Below are positions 19,220 to 27,110 of a stretch of 64,000 nt of DNA, piece by piece. The stretch is from Polymorphobacter megasporae. Its GTDB lineage: Bacteria; Pseudomonadota; Alphaproteobacteria; Sphingomonadales; Sphingomonadaceae. Every line of letters begins with the position of its first letter. The stretch's first letter is position 1. Below the pieces are notes generated by a model. It ran no database searches. It saw only the letters and a program-made list of their open reading frames with translations, and was not told where the DNA came from. The translations under genes and the position numbers were made by a program. The stretch covers positions 3,162,001 to 3,226,000 of the forward strand of contig NZ_CP081848.1 in assembly GCF_018982885.2 (NCBI RefSeq). The letters are read 5' to 3'.

Positions 19220-19725
19220 GAGTGTACCTTGTATCCGTAAAAGGCTTCTTCAATGATACTCGCACTAATTTCCATGCCGGGATTAGAAGAACCGTCATGG
19301 GACCAGACTGAAAACCAAGGCGAATTTGGCTCATGTGATATTCGCCTTAGTGTCGAAGCAGACATTGGTAAGTAATGATCAACTATCGCAGAAAACTTAT
19401 CGATGTCATCGTTATCAATGACGTCAAGCGCAATTTCCAACTGACGCGAAACCAGAGAAAATTTTTTTGCTTGGGACCTAATGGGAGCGTCACCAAATTT
19501 CTTAAATTCTGAATAGATTTCACGGACGACAGGTCCGTGCTCCCAAGCCTCAATTTTAGCAGAAAATATCCTCCGCCCTTCCTCAACCAGCATTTTCTCA
19601 AATAGAAAATATATGATTTTGTTCATCGCCATATTAGACGGAGTCGGCGCGTTTATCTCATTTGCTCGATCCAGTACCCAATTAGCAATAGCCCGAACAT
19701 CGTATTGTCGGGTTGAGCTACTCAA
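19216..19725 (-). CDS. Panacea-domain (DUF4065/SocA-like) antitoxin
   Basis: 169 residues. The diagnostic region reads MAMNKIIYFLFEKMLVEEGR then FSAKIEAWEHGPVVREIYSEFKKFG, the LNKLLYY ... IEAWxxGPVVxxxYxxFKKYG pattern of the Panacea domain found in SocA, GepA-like proteins and PanA antitoxins. The N-terminal stretch DVRAIANWVLDRANE is also typical. Low GC compared with neighbours. It forms a two-gene unit with the overlapping 18518-19219 gene and probably controls that partner's toxicity. Confidence 0.85.
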   Translation of the reverse strand: MSSSTRQYDVRAIANWVLDRANEINAPTPSNMAMNKIIYFLFEKMLVEEGRRIFSAKIEAWEHGPVVREIYSEFKKFGDAPIRSQAKKFSLVSRQLEIALDVIDNDDIDKFSAIVDHYLPMSASTLRRISHEPNSPWFSVWSHDGSSNPGMEISASIIEEAFYGYKVHS

Positions 19726-19814
19726 GAGAGTGTACCGCTAAACTCGGTTGCCACTTGTCGTTCCTATTCGATCCACCTTTGTTCTATCTCATAATATGGG
19801 TCGTAGCAATTCGC

Positions 19815-20870
19815 TCACTCCGCCGCCACGCCAAGTAACCCGCCCTGCGCCCCGCCATCCCCTTCGTTCGCGGCACCCAAGGTCGCCGCCTGCGCGCCCT
19901 TTCGGCGGTCGAAGGCGTCCCAGACTTCGTTCCAGTTGCCCTTGGTTGCGGCCTTCGAATATTCGGTGGCGCGGGCTTCGAAGAAGTTCGCGTGTTCGAC
20001 GCCGTTGAGCAGCGGGGACAGCCACGGCAGGGGGTGTTCGTCGATCATGTAGATCGGCTTCATGCCGAGCTGCTTCAGGCGCCAGTCGGCGGTGAAGCGG
20101 ACGTACTGCTTGATTTCCTTCGGCGTCATGCCGGTGACCGGGCCCATTTCGAAGGCGAGGTCGATGAACGCGTCCTCGAGGCGGACGGTCCGCATGCAGA
20201 CGTCGGCGATGTCGTCGCGCAGCTTCGACGTCATCACGCCGGTCTCGGCGCAGAAGGCGTGGAACAGCTTGATGATGCCCTCGCAGTGGAGGCTTTCGTC
20301 GCGGACGCTCCACGTCACGATCTGGCCCATGCCCTTCATCTTGTTGAAGCGCGGGAAGTTCATCAGCATGGCGAAGCTGGCGAACAGCTGGAGCCCTTCG
20401 GTGAAGCCGCCGAACATCGCCAGCGTGCGCGCGATGTCGCCGTCGTTGTCGACCCCGAAGGTGCCCATGTAATCGTGTTTGTCGCGCATTTCCTTATAGT
20501 TGAGGAAGGCGCTGTATTCGCTTTCGGGCATGCCGATCGTGTCGAGCAGGTGGCTGTACGCGGCGATGTGGACCGTCTCCATGTTGCTGAATGCGGTCAG
20601 CATCATCTTGACCTCGGTCGGCTTGAACACGCGGCCGTATTTCTCGTGGTAGCAGTCCTGCACCTCGACGTCGGCCTGGGTGAAGAAGCGGAAGATCTGG
20701 GTGAGCAGGTTACGCTCGTGCTCGGTCAGCTTCTGCGCCCAGTCGCGGCAATCCTCCCCCAGCGGCACCTCCTCGGGCATCCAGTGGATCTGCTGCTGGC
20801 GCTTCCAGAAGTCGAACGCCCAAGGGTATTCGAACGGCTTGTAGGTGTTGGAGGATTTGAGCAGGGACAT
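19815..20870 (-). CDS. nrdB: Class Ia ribonucleotide reductase, small (radical) subunit
   Basis: Supplies the tyrosyl radical for conversion of ribonucleotides to deoxyribonucleotides. 351 residues. Diiron-site residues are visible in TQADVEVQDCYHE and METVHIAAYSHL, where Glu98 and His101 are ligands and Tyr105 sits at the radical position of E. coli Tyr122. Further ligands follow in the VRDESLHCEGI region. The start has GGAG nearby. It lies 272 bases downstream of nrdA with a dispersed hairpin repeat between them. NrdR, encoded at the right end of the window, is the expected repressor. Confidence 0.96.
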   Translation of the reverse strand: MSLLKSSNTYKPFEYPWAFDFWKRQQQIHWMPEEVPLGEDCRDWAQKLTEHERNLLTQIFRFFTQADVEVQDCYHEKYGRVFKPTEVKMMLTAFSNMETVHIAAYSHLLDTIGMPESEYSAFLNYKEMRDKHDYMGTFGVDNDGDIARTLAMFGGFTEGLQLFASFAMLMNFPRFNKMKGMGQIVTWSVRDESLHCEGIIKLFHAFCAETGVMTSKLRDDIADVCMRTVRLEDAFIDLAFEMGPVTGMTPKEIKQYVRFTADWRLKQLGMKPIYMIDEHPLPWLSPLLNGVEHANFFEARATEYSKAATKGNWNEVWDAFDRRKGAQAATLGAANEGDGGAQGGLLGVAAE

Positions 20871-20900
20871 GGGGTGGCTCCGTTAAATCTTGTCTGCCGG

Positions 20901-20971
20901 GTCATCCCCGCGAAAGCGGGGACCCAAAGTCACGCATTGCGACATTGGGTCCCCGCTTTCGCGGGGATGAC
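20901..20971. repeat. Dispersed intergenic hairpin repeat, copy 1 (between nrdA and nrdB)
   Basis: Two perfectly complementary 27-base arms, 20901-20927 and 20945-20971, surround a 17-base loop. Each arm itself contains CCCCGCGAAAGCGGGG. The same arms recur unchanged at 34285-34358. It lies inside the nrdA-nrdB gap, where the hairpin could affect mRNA stability or readthrough. Confidence 0.9.
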
Positions 20972-21142
20972 AGCATTGGGTAGGTTGCTGTCGTCGTCAC
21001 TCTATCGCCTGTCGGTAAGCAAGGGGGCCAGGTTCGCGCGTCGTGGAATGCGCGAAGCCGGCCCCCTCACCCGCCCGCCGGGGCAACGCGCCCCGGCCGG
21101 TCCCGCTCCTTTTCGCCCGAAGGCTGGAGCAGCGGGGGCGCC

Positions 21143-23089
21143 TTACTGACAGGCAAGGCACTCGTCGTAATCGTTCGGCTCCAGCTCGAGCTGGCGCAGG
21201 TCCGGCGTGTTGTCGGCCTCGACCCCGCCGGCGAACCCGGCGCGCTGGATCGACTTCGACCGCAGGTAATACAATGACTTGATACCCAACTCCCATGCGC
21301 GGAAGTGAAGCATCAGCAGGTCCCACTTCTCGACGTCGGCGGGGATGAACAGGTTGAGGCTCTGCGCCTGGTCGATGTACGGGGTGCGGTCGCCGGCGAG
21401 TTCGAGCAGCCAGCGCTGGTCGATCTCGAACGCCGTCCGGTACACCGCCTTCTCCTCGGGGGTGAGGAAGTCGAGGTGCTGGACCGACCCGCCCTGCTCG
21501 AGGATCGAGTTCCACACGTTCTCGCTGTTCTTCGACTTGGCGGTGAGGAGCTTTTCGAGGAACGGGTTCCTGATCGAGAACGATCCCGACAGCGTCTTGT
21601 GGGTGTAGATATTCGCCGGGATCGGCTCGATGCACGCGCTGGTGCCGCCGGTGATGATCGAGATCGACGCGGTCGGCGCGATCGCCATCTTGCAGCTGAA
21701 GCGCTCCATCACGCCCGCGTCGGCGGCGTCGGGGCACGCGCCGCGCTCGTTGGCAAGGTGCATCGACGCTTCATCCACCTGCGCACGAATGTGGCGGAAG
21801 ATCTTCATATTCCACGACTTCGCCATTGCGCCCTCGAAGGCGATGCCGCGTGCCTGGAAGAAGCTGTGGAGCCCCATGACGCCAAGGCCGACCGACCGTT
21901 CACGCTCGGCGGCGTAGCGCGCGCGCTCCATCTCGGGCTCGGCGCGCTCGATATAGTCCGACAGGACATTGTCGAGGAAGCGCATGATGTCCTCGATGAA
22001 GCCCTTGTTGCCCTGCCAGTCGTCCCACATCTCGAGGTTCAATGACGACAGGCAGCAGACCGCGGTGCGGTCGCGGCCGTACTGGTCGACCCCGGTCGGC
22101 AAGGTGATCTCGGAGCACAGGTTCGACGTCGAGACGCGCAGGCCGACGTCGCGCTGGTGCTTGGGCATCGCGTCGTTCACGTGATCGATGAAGACGATGT
22201 ACGGCTCGCCGGTCGCCAGCCGCGTCTCGACGAGCTTGGTGAACAGGCCGCGCGCGTCGACGGTGGCGCGGACGTCGCCGGTCTTCGGGCTGATCAGGTC
22301 CCAGCTCTCGCCCGCCTTGACGGCTTGCATGAACTTGTCGGTGACGAGGACACCGTGATGAAGATTCAATGCCTTGCGGTTGAAGTCTCCCGATGGTTTG
22401 CGGATTTCGAGGAATTCCTCGATCTCGGGGTGGTTGACGTCGAGGTATACCGCCGCCGACCCGCGCCGCAGCGACCCCTGGCTGATCGCGAGCGTGAGGC
22501 TGTCCATGACGCGGACGAAGGGGATGATGCCGCTGGTCTTGCCATTGAGGCCGACCGGCTCGCCGATGCCGCGGACGTGGCCCCAATAGGTGCCGATGCC
22601 GCCGCCACGCGCCGCGAGCCAGACGTTCTCGTTCCACGTGTCGACGATCTTCTCGAGGCTGTCGCCGACCGAGTTGAGATAGCACGAGATCGGCAGGCCG
22701 CGCCCCGTCCCGCCGTTCGACAGGACCGGGGTCGATGGCATGAACCACAGCTTCGACATGTAGTCGTACAGGCGCTGCGCATGCTCGGCATTGTCGGCAT
22801 AGGCGGCGGCGACGCGGGCGAACAGGTCCTGATACGACTCGCCCGGCAGCAGATAGCGGTCCTTGAGCGTCTCGCGGCCGAAGTCGGTAAGCAGCGCGTC
22901 GCGGCTGCGGTCGACGGTGACCGGCCATTTCCACGGCATCACCGTGCTCGAACTGCGTGGGGCAGCGGGTGCGGCGGGCTGCTCCGTCGCGGGCACAGCC
23001 TGCTCGGCGGGCTGGGACGCTTGCGCCGCATGCGCGGACGCGCCGCTCACGGGGGGCTCAAGGGTCATCGTCTCGCCGCTCAACGTCAT
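21143..23089 (-). CDS. nrdA: Class Ia ribonucleotide reductase, large (catalytic) subunit without ATP-cone
   Basis: Catalytic subunit, 648 residues from the ATG at 23089, which has GGAG eight bases upstream; a second ATG seven codons later is possible. After an Ala/Pro/Gln-rich leader the conserved part begins directly at SRDALLTDFGRETLKDRYLLPGE, so the N-terminal ATP-cone of the E. coli enzyme is missing. Active-site landmarks are NLCSEITLP, the PTASISIITGG loop and the C-terminal redox pair CLAC in DECLACQ. nrdB follows on the same strand. Confidence 0.95.
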   Translation of the reverse strand: MTLSGETMTLEPPVSGASAHAAQASQPAEQAVPATEQPAAPAAPRSSSTVMPWKWPVTVDRSRDALLTDFGRETLKDRYLLPGESYQDLFARVAAAYADNAEHAQRLYDYMSKLWFMPSTPVLSNGGTGRGLPISCYLNSVGDSLEKIVDTWNENVWLAARGGGIGTYWGHVRGIGEPVGLNGKTSGIIPFVRVMDSLTLAISQGSLRRGSAAVYLDVNHPEIEEFLEIRKPSGDFNRKALNLHHGVLVTDKFMQAVKAGESWDLISPKTGDVRATVDARGLFTKLVETRLATGEPYIVFIDHVNDAMPKHQRDVGLRVSTSNLCSEITLPTGVDQYGRDRTAVCCLSSLNLEMWDDWQGNKGFIEDIMRFLDNVLSDYIERAEPEMERARYAAERERSVGLGVMGLHSFFQARGIAFEGAMAKSWNMKIFRHIRAQVDEASMHLANERGACPDAADAGVMERFSCKMAIAPTASISIITGGTSACIEPIPANIYTHKTLSGSFSIRNPFLEKLLTAKSKNSENVWNSILEQGGSVQHLDFLTPEEKAVYRTAFEIDQRWLLELAGDRTPYIDQAQSLNLFIPADVEKWDLLMLHFRAWELGIKSLYYLRSKSIQRAGFAGGVEADNTPDLRQLELEPNDYDECLACQ

Positions 23090-23564
23090 TCTCGTCACTC
23101 CACCTGCCGCCCGGCTCACGTAATTCGGGTCCCGGCGTTTCGCCTCGAACCCTTGTCCACGATCGCGGCGGCTTCGCCAATGTTCTTTTTTCGTTCTCCC
23201 GGTGCGAGGAGCGGTCGCAGTGTCGCGGAATATTCCGCTACCACCACGGCTTGTGTCCGCCCCCCAGATCACCGGCTACAGATAGTGCCCGAAACCCGCC
23301 GCGACACAAGCATGAATATGGTGATCAAAGGCTGAATGAGCAAGGTCAACGGCTTGTCCGCGCTGGTTGAAGACGTGCCCGAAACCGCCGCTGCGCGGCT
23401 GTACCGCAGGGGGCAAATCGCGGTCCGCCCCCGGGACGCGCCGCTCCGACTCGGAAGCGTTCGCGGCTGCCGCGGACGCCGAGTCGGGCGGTCGCTATGA
23501 CGCTGATTGACGGCGTTGAGGCGGTTGGCTAACTTCCTGACTAACCCGCTGGAGCGACGCCGCC
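23090..23564. other. nrdA upstream region with inverted repeats, no gene seen
   Basis: About 475 bases between the nrdA start and the phd-like gene. It holds a perfect 14-base palindrome (23225-23238) and a separated inverted pair GCTTGTGTC (23249-23257) / GACACAAGC (23303-23311). Both halves contain an ACAC/GTGT element like half of an NrdR box, but no full consensus box can be drawn. Short frames after 23312 lack support. Confidence 0.5.
23225..23238. promoter_or_regulatory. Perfect 14-bp palindrome upstream of nrdA
   Basis: GCGGAATATTCCGC lies about 136 bases upstream of the chosen nrdA start. It may be an operator; the factor is unknown, and NrdR is a reasonable candidate only by context. 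Confidence 0.35.
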
Positions 23565-23882
23565 ATGACGATCGTCAACGTCCTCGAAGCCAAGACCAAC
23601 CTGTCGCGCCTGATCGCCGAAGTCGAGGCGGGCGGCGAGGTCATCATCGCGCGCAACAACAAGCCGGTCGTGCGGCTGGTGCCGGCGGGAAGCGGGGGCA
23701 CGGCCGAGGCGGCATCGACGTGGCAGCCGGAGCCTGCCATGCCGCGCGTTCCTGGCCGGTTGGCCGCGCCTAAATCGAACCGCCGCTTCGGGTCGATGAA
23801 GGGTTTGGTCGCGTGGGATGATCGCTTCAACGACCCGCTTCCTGCCGATGAGCTCGCCTTGTGGAATGGTGAGGGCGAGTGA
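23565..23882 (+). CDS. Phd/YefM-family antitoxin
   Basis: 105 residues. The N-terminal half (TIVNVLEAKTNLSRLIAEVE, then GGEVIIARNNKPVVRLVP) is the Phd/YefM DNA-binding and dimerisation fold. The C-terminal half (MKGLVAWDDRFNDPLPADEL) is the usual toxin-binding tail, ending DELALWNGEGE. It overlaps the PIN-domain toxin gene by 4 bases (GTGA). Expected to neutralise that toxin and repress the operon. Confidence 0.9.
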   Translation: MTIVNVLEAKTNLSRLIAEVEAGGEVIIARNNKPVVRLVPAGSGGTAEAASTWQPEPAMPRVPGRLAAPKSNRRFGSMKGLVAWDDRFNDPLPADELALWNGEGE

Positions 23883-24262
23883 GGCTCCTGCTCGATACGC
23901 ATGCCTTGCTGTGGTGGGTGGCGGGCGATGAGCGGATGCCAATAAGCGCACGCGAAGCGATCGACGCGGCGACCGAGACATTCGCGAGCGCGGTTTCTGC
24001 GATGGAAATCGCGACCAAGTTCAGGATTGGAAAGCTGCCCGAAGGCCGATTGCTGGCCGGCGATTTCGAGGTCCAGCTTTTGGCCCACGGCTTCAGCTCG
24101 CTATCATTGACCGCAAGGCACGCCCAATTCGCCGGCAACCTGCTGATCGCCAACAAGGACCCGTTCGACCGGATGCTGATCGCCCAGTCGATCATCGAAG
24201 GCATCCCGCTGGTGTCGAACGAGGTGGGTTTCGACCATTTCGGGGTGAGCCGGGTATGGTAA
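23879..24262 (+). CDS. vapC: PIN-domain ribonuclease toxin (VapC-like)
   Basis: 127 residues from a GTG at 23879. PIN-domain acidic residues are in LLLDTHALLWW, AVSAMEIATKFRIGKL, and NKDPFDRMLIAQSIIEG, with a last region LVSNEVGFDHFGV. This is the type usually paired with Phd-like antitoxins. VapC enzymes cleave tRNA or rRNA; the target here is unknown. All catalytic positions look intact. Confidence 0.9.
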   Translation: MRLLLDTHALLWWVAGDERMPISAREAIDAATETFASAVSAMEIATKFRIGKLPEGRLLAGDFEVQLLAHGFSSLSLTARHAQFAGNLLIANKDPFDRMLIAQSIIEGIPLVSNEVGFDHFGVSRVW

Positions 24263-24429
24263 GGCGCAGTGGCTGATTAGGGGTGGAGGGCGGACACTAA
24301 TCTGCCATGTCCTTGAGTATGCAGTGCTTGGTTCCCAGCCTGGGACCGACACACTCAGTTGATGCTCATCAGGGTAAAGACCGATCGAATCCACTATTCG
24401 GATGAGGAGGGTCAGGACGAGCTAAAGAG

Positions 24430-25707
24430 CTAGCGCCGATCGTCGCGTACAACCAATCCACCCTTCATGACGAAGCTGACATGCTGGACGATGGCAATGT
24501 CGGCGAGTGGATCGCCGCGCACGGCGATGAGGTCGCCATAATGGCCGGGAGTCAGCGCACCGACCTTGTCCGCCCAGCCCATCAGCGCGGCGGCGTTGAT
24601 CGTCGCTGCGCGCAGCGCCCCCAGATTGCCGAGCCCGAAGCTTGCAAGCGCCTCGATCTCGACCGCGTTGCGGCCGTGATCGGCGGCGGAACCCGGATCG
24701 AAGCCGCTCGCAACTCGGACGCCCAGCCGCGTCGCGGTGGCGAGATTGGCACTGACCATCGCGACGAAGGCGTCGATCTTTGCCTGCACCGCGGGAGAAT
24801 GCGCCTTGCGCATTTCCTCCCACACGACGCCCTTAGTCGTGACCCACGTGACGCCCTTGGCCTTCATCTCAGCAAGGAGCACAGGCGTGAGGTGATCGCC
24901 GTGCTCAATCGAGTCGACGCCAGCGGCGAGCGCGTTGGCGATGCCCTGCGTGGTCGTGGCATGGGCTGCGACCTTACAATGAAAGCGATGCGCCTCATCG
25001 ACGACCGCGCGCAGCTCCTCGACCGACAACGTCGGCTCCTTCCAATCGGCGTAGACCTTTAACAGGTCTGCGCCATGACCGATCTGCTCGCGTGCCGCCC
25101 GGCGCGCTTCGTCGACGCCGCTAACCAGCTGCGCGCCCACCGGAAATTCCGGCTGGTCCCAGGCGACACCGAAGGGGAAATATTGGCCGATCATCGCGAT
25201 GCCACGCGAGGCGCCCTGCATGCGGGGGCCCTCAACCAATCCGGCCTCGATCGCATCACGCAGATCGAGATCGGCATAGCCGCTGCCCTCGCTCTCGACA
25301 TCACGCACGGCCGTGAAGCCGGCAAGGAGTGTTGCCTTCGCATCGGCCGCGCCGTCGAGCGCGCGGCGAGCCAACGATTCAGTGGCGAGCGTTTGGACAT
25401 ACGAGTCGGCACCATCACCCATTCGGGCCATCAGATGGGTGTGCGCATCGATCAATCCGGGCAGCAGGGTCTCATCGCCGAGATCAATCACCTGCGCACC
25501 GACCGGGACCGCAAGCGCGCTGCCCGAGGCGGTTATCAGCCCGTCGGTGATCACGATCACCGCATTTGGAACGTAGTTGCCGGCCGCTACGTCGAGCATG
25601 CGCGCGGCTTTGACCACGACTACTGTCGCCGACGCTTGAGGCAATGTTGCGTGCGCCGACAGGGGCAACGCGAGCCCCATCAGAGCGGCCAGACACCTTC
25701 GGATCAT
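24430..25707 (-). CDS. Exported metal-dependent amidohydrolase
   Basis: 425 residues. The ATG at 25707 follows a G-rich ribosome site and gives a signal peptide ending LSAHA near residue 20. Amidohydrolase features are the GLIDAHTHL motif with metal ligands His89 and His91, a probable bridging Lys in DLLKVYADWKEP, further ligands in KVAAHATT and SIEHGDHL, and the ASGFDPG segment. It resembles the imidazolonepropionase/prolidase-like Xaa-Pro group of amidohydrolases. Substrate unknown; a peptide or cyclic amide in the periplasm is likely. Single gene. Confidence 0.85.
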   Translation of the reverse strand: MIRRCLAALMGLALPLSAHATLPQASATVVVVKAARMLDVAAGNYVPNAVIVITDGLITASGSALAVPVGAQVIDLGDETLLPGLIDAHTHLMARMGDGADSYVQTLATESLARRALDGAADAKATLLAGFTAVRDVESEGSGYADLDLRDAIEAGLVEGPRMQGASRGIAMIGQYFPFGVAWDQPEFPVGAQLVSGVDEARRAAREQIGHGADLLKVYADWKEPTLSVEELRAVVDEAHRFHCKVAAHATTTQGIANALAAGVDSIEHGDHLTPVLLAEMKAKGVTWVTTKGVVWEEMRKAHSPAVQAKIDAFVAMVSANLATATRLGVRVASGFDPGSAADHGRNAVEIEALASFGLGNLGALRAATINAAALMGWADKVGALTPGHYGDLIAVRGDPLADIAIVQHVSFVMKGGLVVRDDRR

Positions 25708-25888
25708 CGCCTCGTCCCCTTTCTTAGACGCATGCTGTCGAAGCAAGCACGTGATGCCAAGCAGTATCGACCGATAGACGATCGGGACCGTCTGCAATTG
25801 GGCGGATTTGGCCGATCGATCGCTCAGCTTAATCGAGAAGCTGTCTTCTACGGTTCGGGGCTTTCCACGAACCTCGTCCGGATCTCGA

Positions 25889-26962
25889 TCAGGCCGCCTT
25901 GAAGATATAGCTCGACCCGACGATCGACTGGATCACCTTATTCGGCATCGCGGCGAGGGCTGCCGCGATGAACGTCTCGCCGGTGCAGTGGCCGGGGATG
26001 ATATAGTCCGGGTTGATCGCCTGCATCAACGCCAGCGTCTCGAACGCCTGCTCGCGGGTCTGCGGCGGGACGAGGTGGAAGCCGCCGACGATCGCGTGGA
26101 CCTTGTCGATCCCCGACACCGCTTGCGCGCGGCGGACGGTGTTGATGATGCCGCGGTGGCTGCACGAGCCGATCACGACCAGCCCGCGTCCGGCGACATT
26201 ATACGCCGTGCCGAGTTCGTGCTCGGCATCGTCGACGACGAAGGCCTTGTCGCGCTTGGCCGGATCGAGCAGGTCGCGCGCGCAGTTCTGCCCGGGGAGC
26301 ATCCCGCTCGGCACGCGCGGATGCTCCGATGAGACGAAGGGGATGCGGCCGGTCGTGAAGCCCTGCCCGGCGACGATCCGCGGGTCGCCCGAAACGACGA
26401 GATCGACGCCAGCGCGGAGGATCGCCGGGCGGTCTATCGCCCCGAACGACGAGCCATCGGCGTCGGTCCCGCGAATCCGCGCGCAGAACGCCTCCTCGCC
26501 ACCGACGTATAACGGCGTCCCCCGCCGCACCTTGCCGGTCGCGAGCAAGCCGTCGAGCCCGCCGAAATGGTCGTAGTGACCGTGGCTCAGCACCATCGCA
26601 TCGATCGTCTCGGGCGCGATGCCGAGCAGCGCCATATTGTTGAGCAGCGCGGCCGGGGTGTAGCCGAAGTCGATCAGTGTCGTCCGCGCCGTACCCGCAG
26701 CGGACGACGTCGCCAGCAGCGAATAGCCCCACTGCCCGGCAAAGGCGGTGTGATAGTCCTTGGTGATCGGCGGCGGGACGACGTCGATATCGGGCCGCGA
26801 GAACGCTGCGCCGAAGACGCTGGTCGTGCTGTCGATCAGGACCGTCAGCTTGAGCCGGTCGACCGACGGGACGGCGAGGAGCGGTGCAGCCGAGAGCGCC
26901 GCGCCCGGCAACGCCAGAAAGGCTCCACCGATAGCGAGGAGTGAGCGGCGATCCAGATCCAC
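25889..26962 (-). CDS. Exported metallo-beta-lactamase-fold hydrolase
   Basis: 357 residues. I chose the GTG at 26962 because GGAGG lies five bases upstream; an ATG six codons earlier lacks such a site. The N-terminus [18 protein letters not shown] has a twin arginine and hydrophobic core, suggesting Tat or Sec export. Metal-binding motifs are [23 protein letters not shown] and the late [10 protein letters not shown] and IIPGHCTGE segments, as in the pterin-related 7,8-dihydropterin synthase-like MBL proteins. The substrate is not deducible. It diverges from uvrB. Confidence 0.85.
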   Translation of the reverse strand: MDLDRRSLLAIGGAFLALPGAALSAAPLLAVPSVDRLKLTVLIDSTTSVFGAAFSRPDIDVVPPPITKDYHTAFAGQWGYSLLATSSAAGTARTTLIDFGYTPAALLNNMALLGIAPETIDAMVLSHGHYDHFGGLDGLLATGKVRRGTPLYVGGEEAFCARIRGTDADGSSFGAIDRPAILRAGVDLVVSGDPRIVAGQGFTTGRIPFVSSEHPRVPSGMLPGQNCARDLLDPAKRDKAFVVDDAEHELGTAYNVAGRGLVVIGSCSHRGIINTVRRAQAVSGIDKVHAIVGGFHLVPPQTREQAFETLALMQAINPDYIIPGHCTGETFIAAALAAMPNKVIQSIVGSSYIFKAA

Positions 26963-27110
26963 GACGGCCTCCAATATCACGGAACGCCACGCTGCCAGAT
27001 CGCTGCGCGTCGGGAAAGCGTCTCGACCTGCCCGGGGCCGATCAACAACCTCGGCAAGTCACTGCCGCACCCACTGGAACGAAACGCGACCCTGCCCCAT
27101 ATTGCCCGAC

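Noticed and set aside
23312-23500. Short plus-strand frames after the nrdA leader
   Set aside because: Very short, overlapping each other, with no ribosome site or conserved pattern.
24329-24347. Near-palindrome GGTTCCCAG-CTGGGACC between the PIN-toxin gene and the amidohydrolase gene
   Set aside because: Imperfect symmetry and no U-run; not distinguishable from chance as a terminator or operator.
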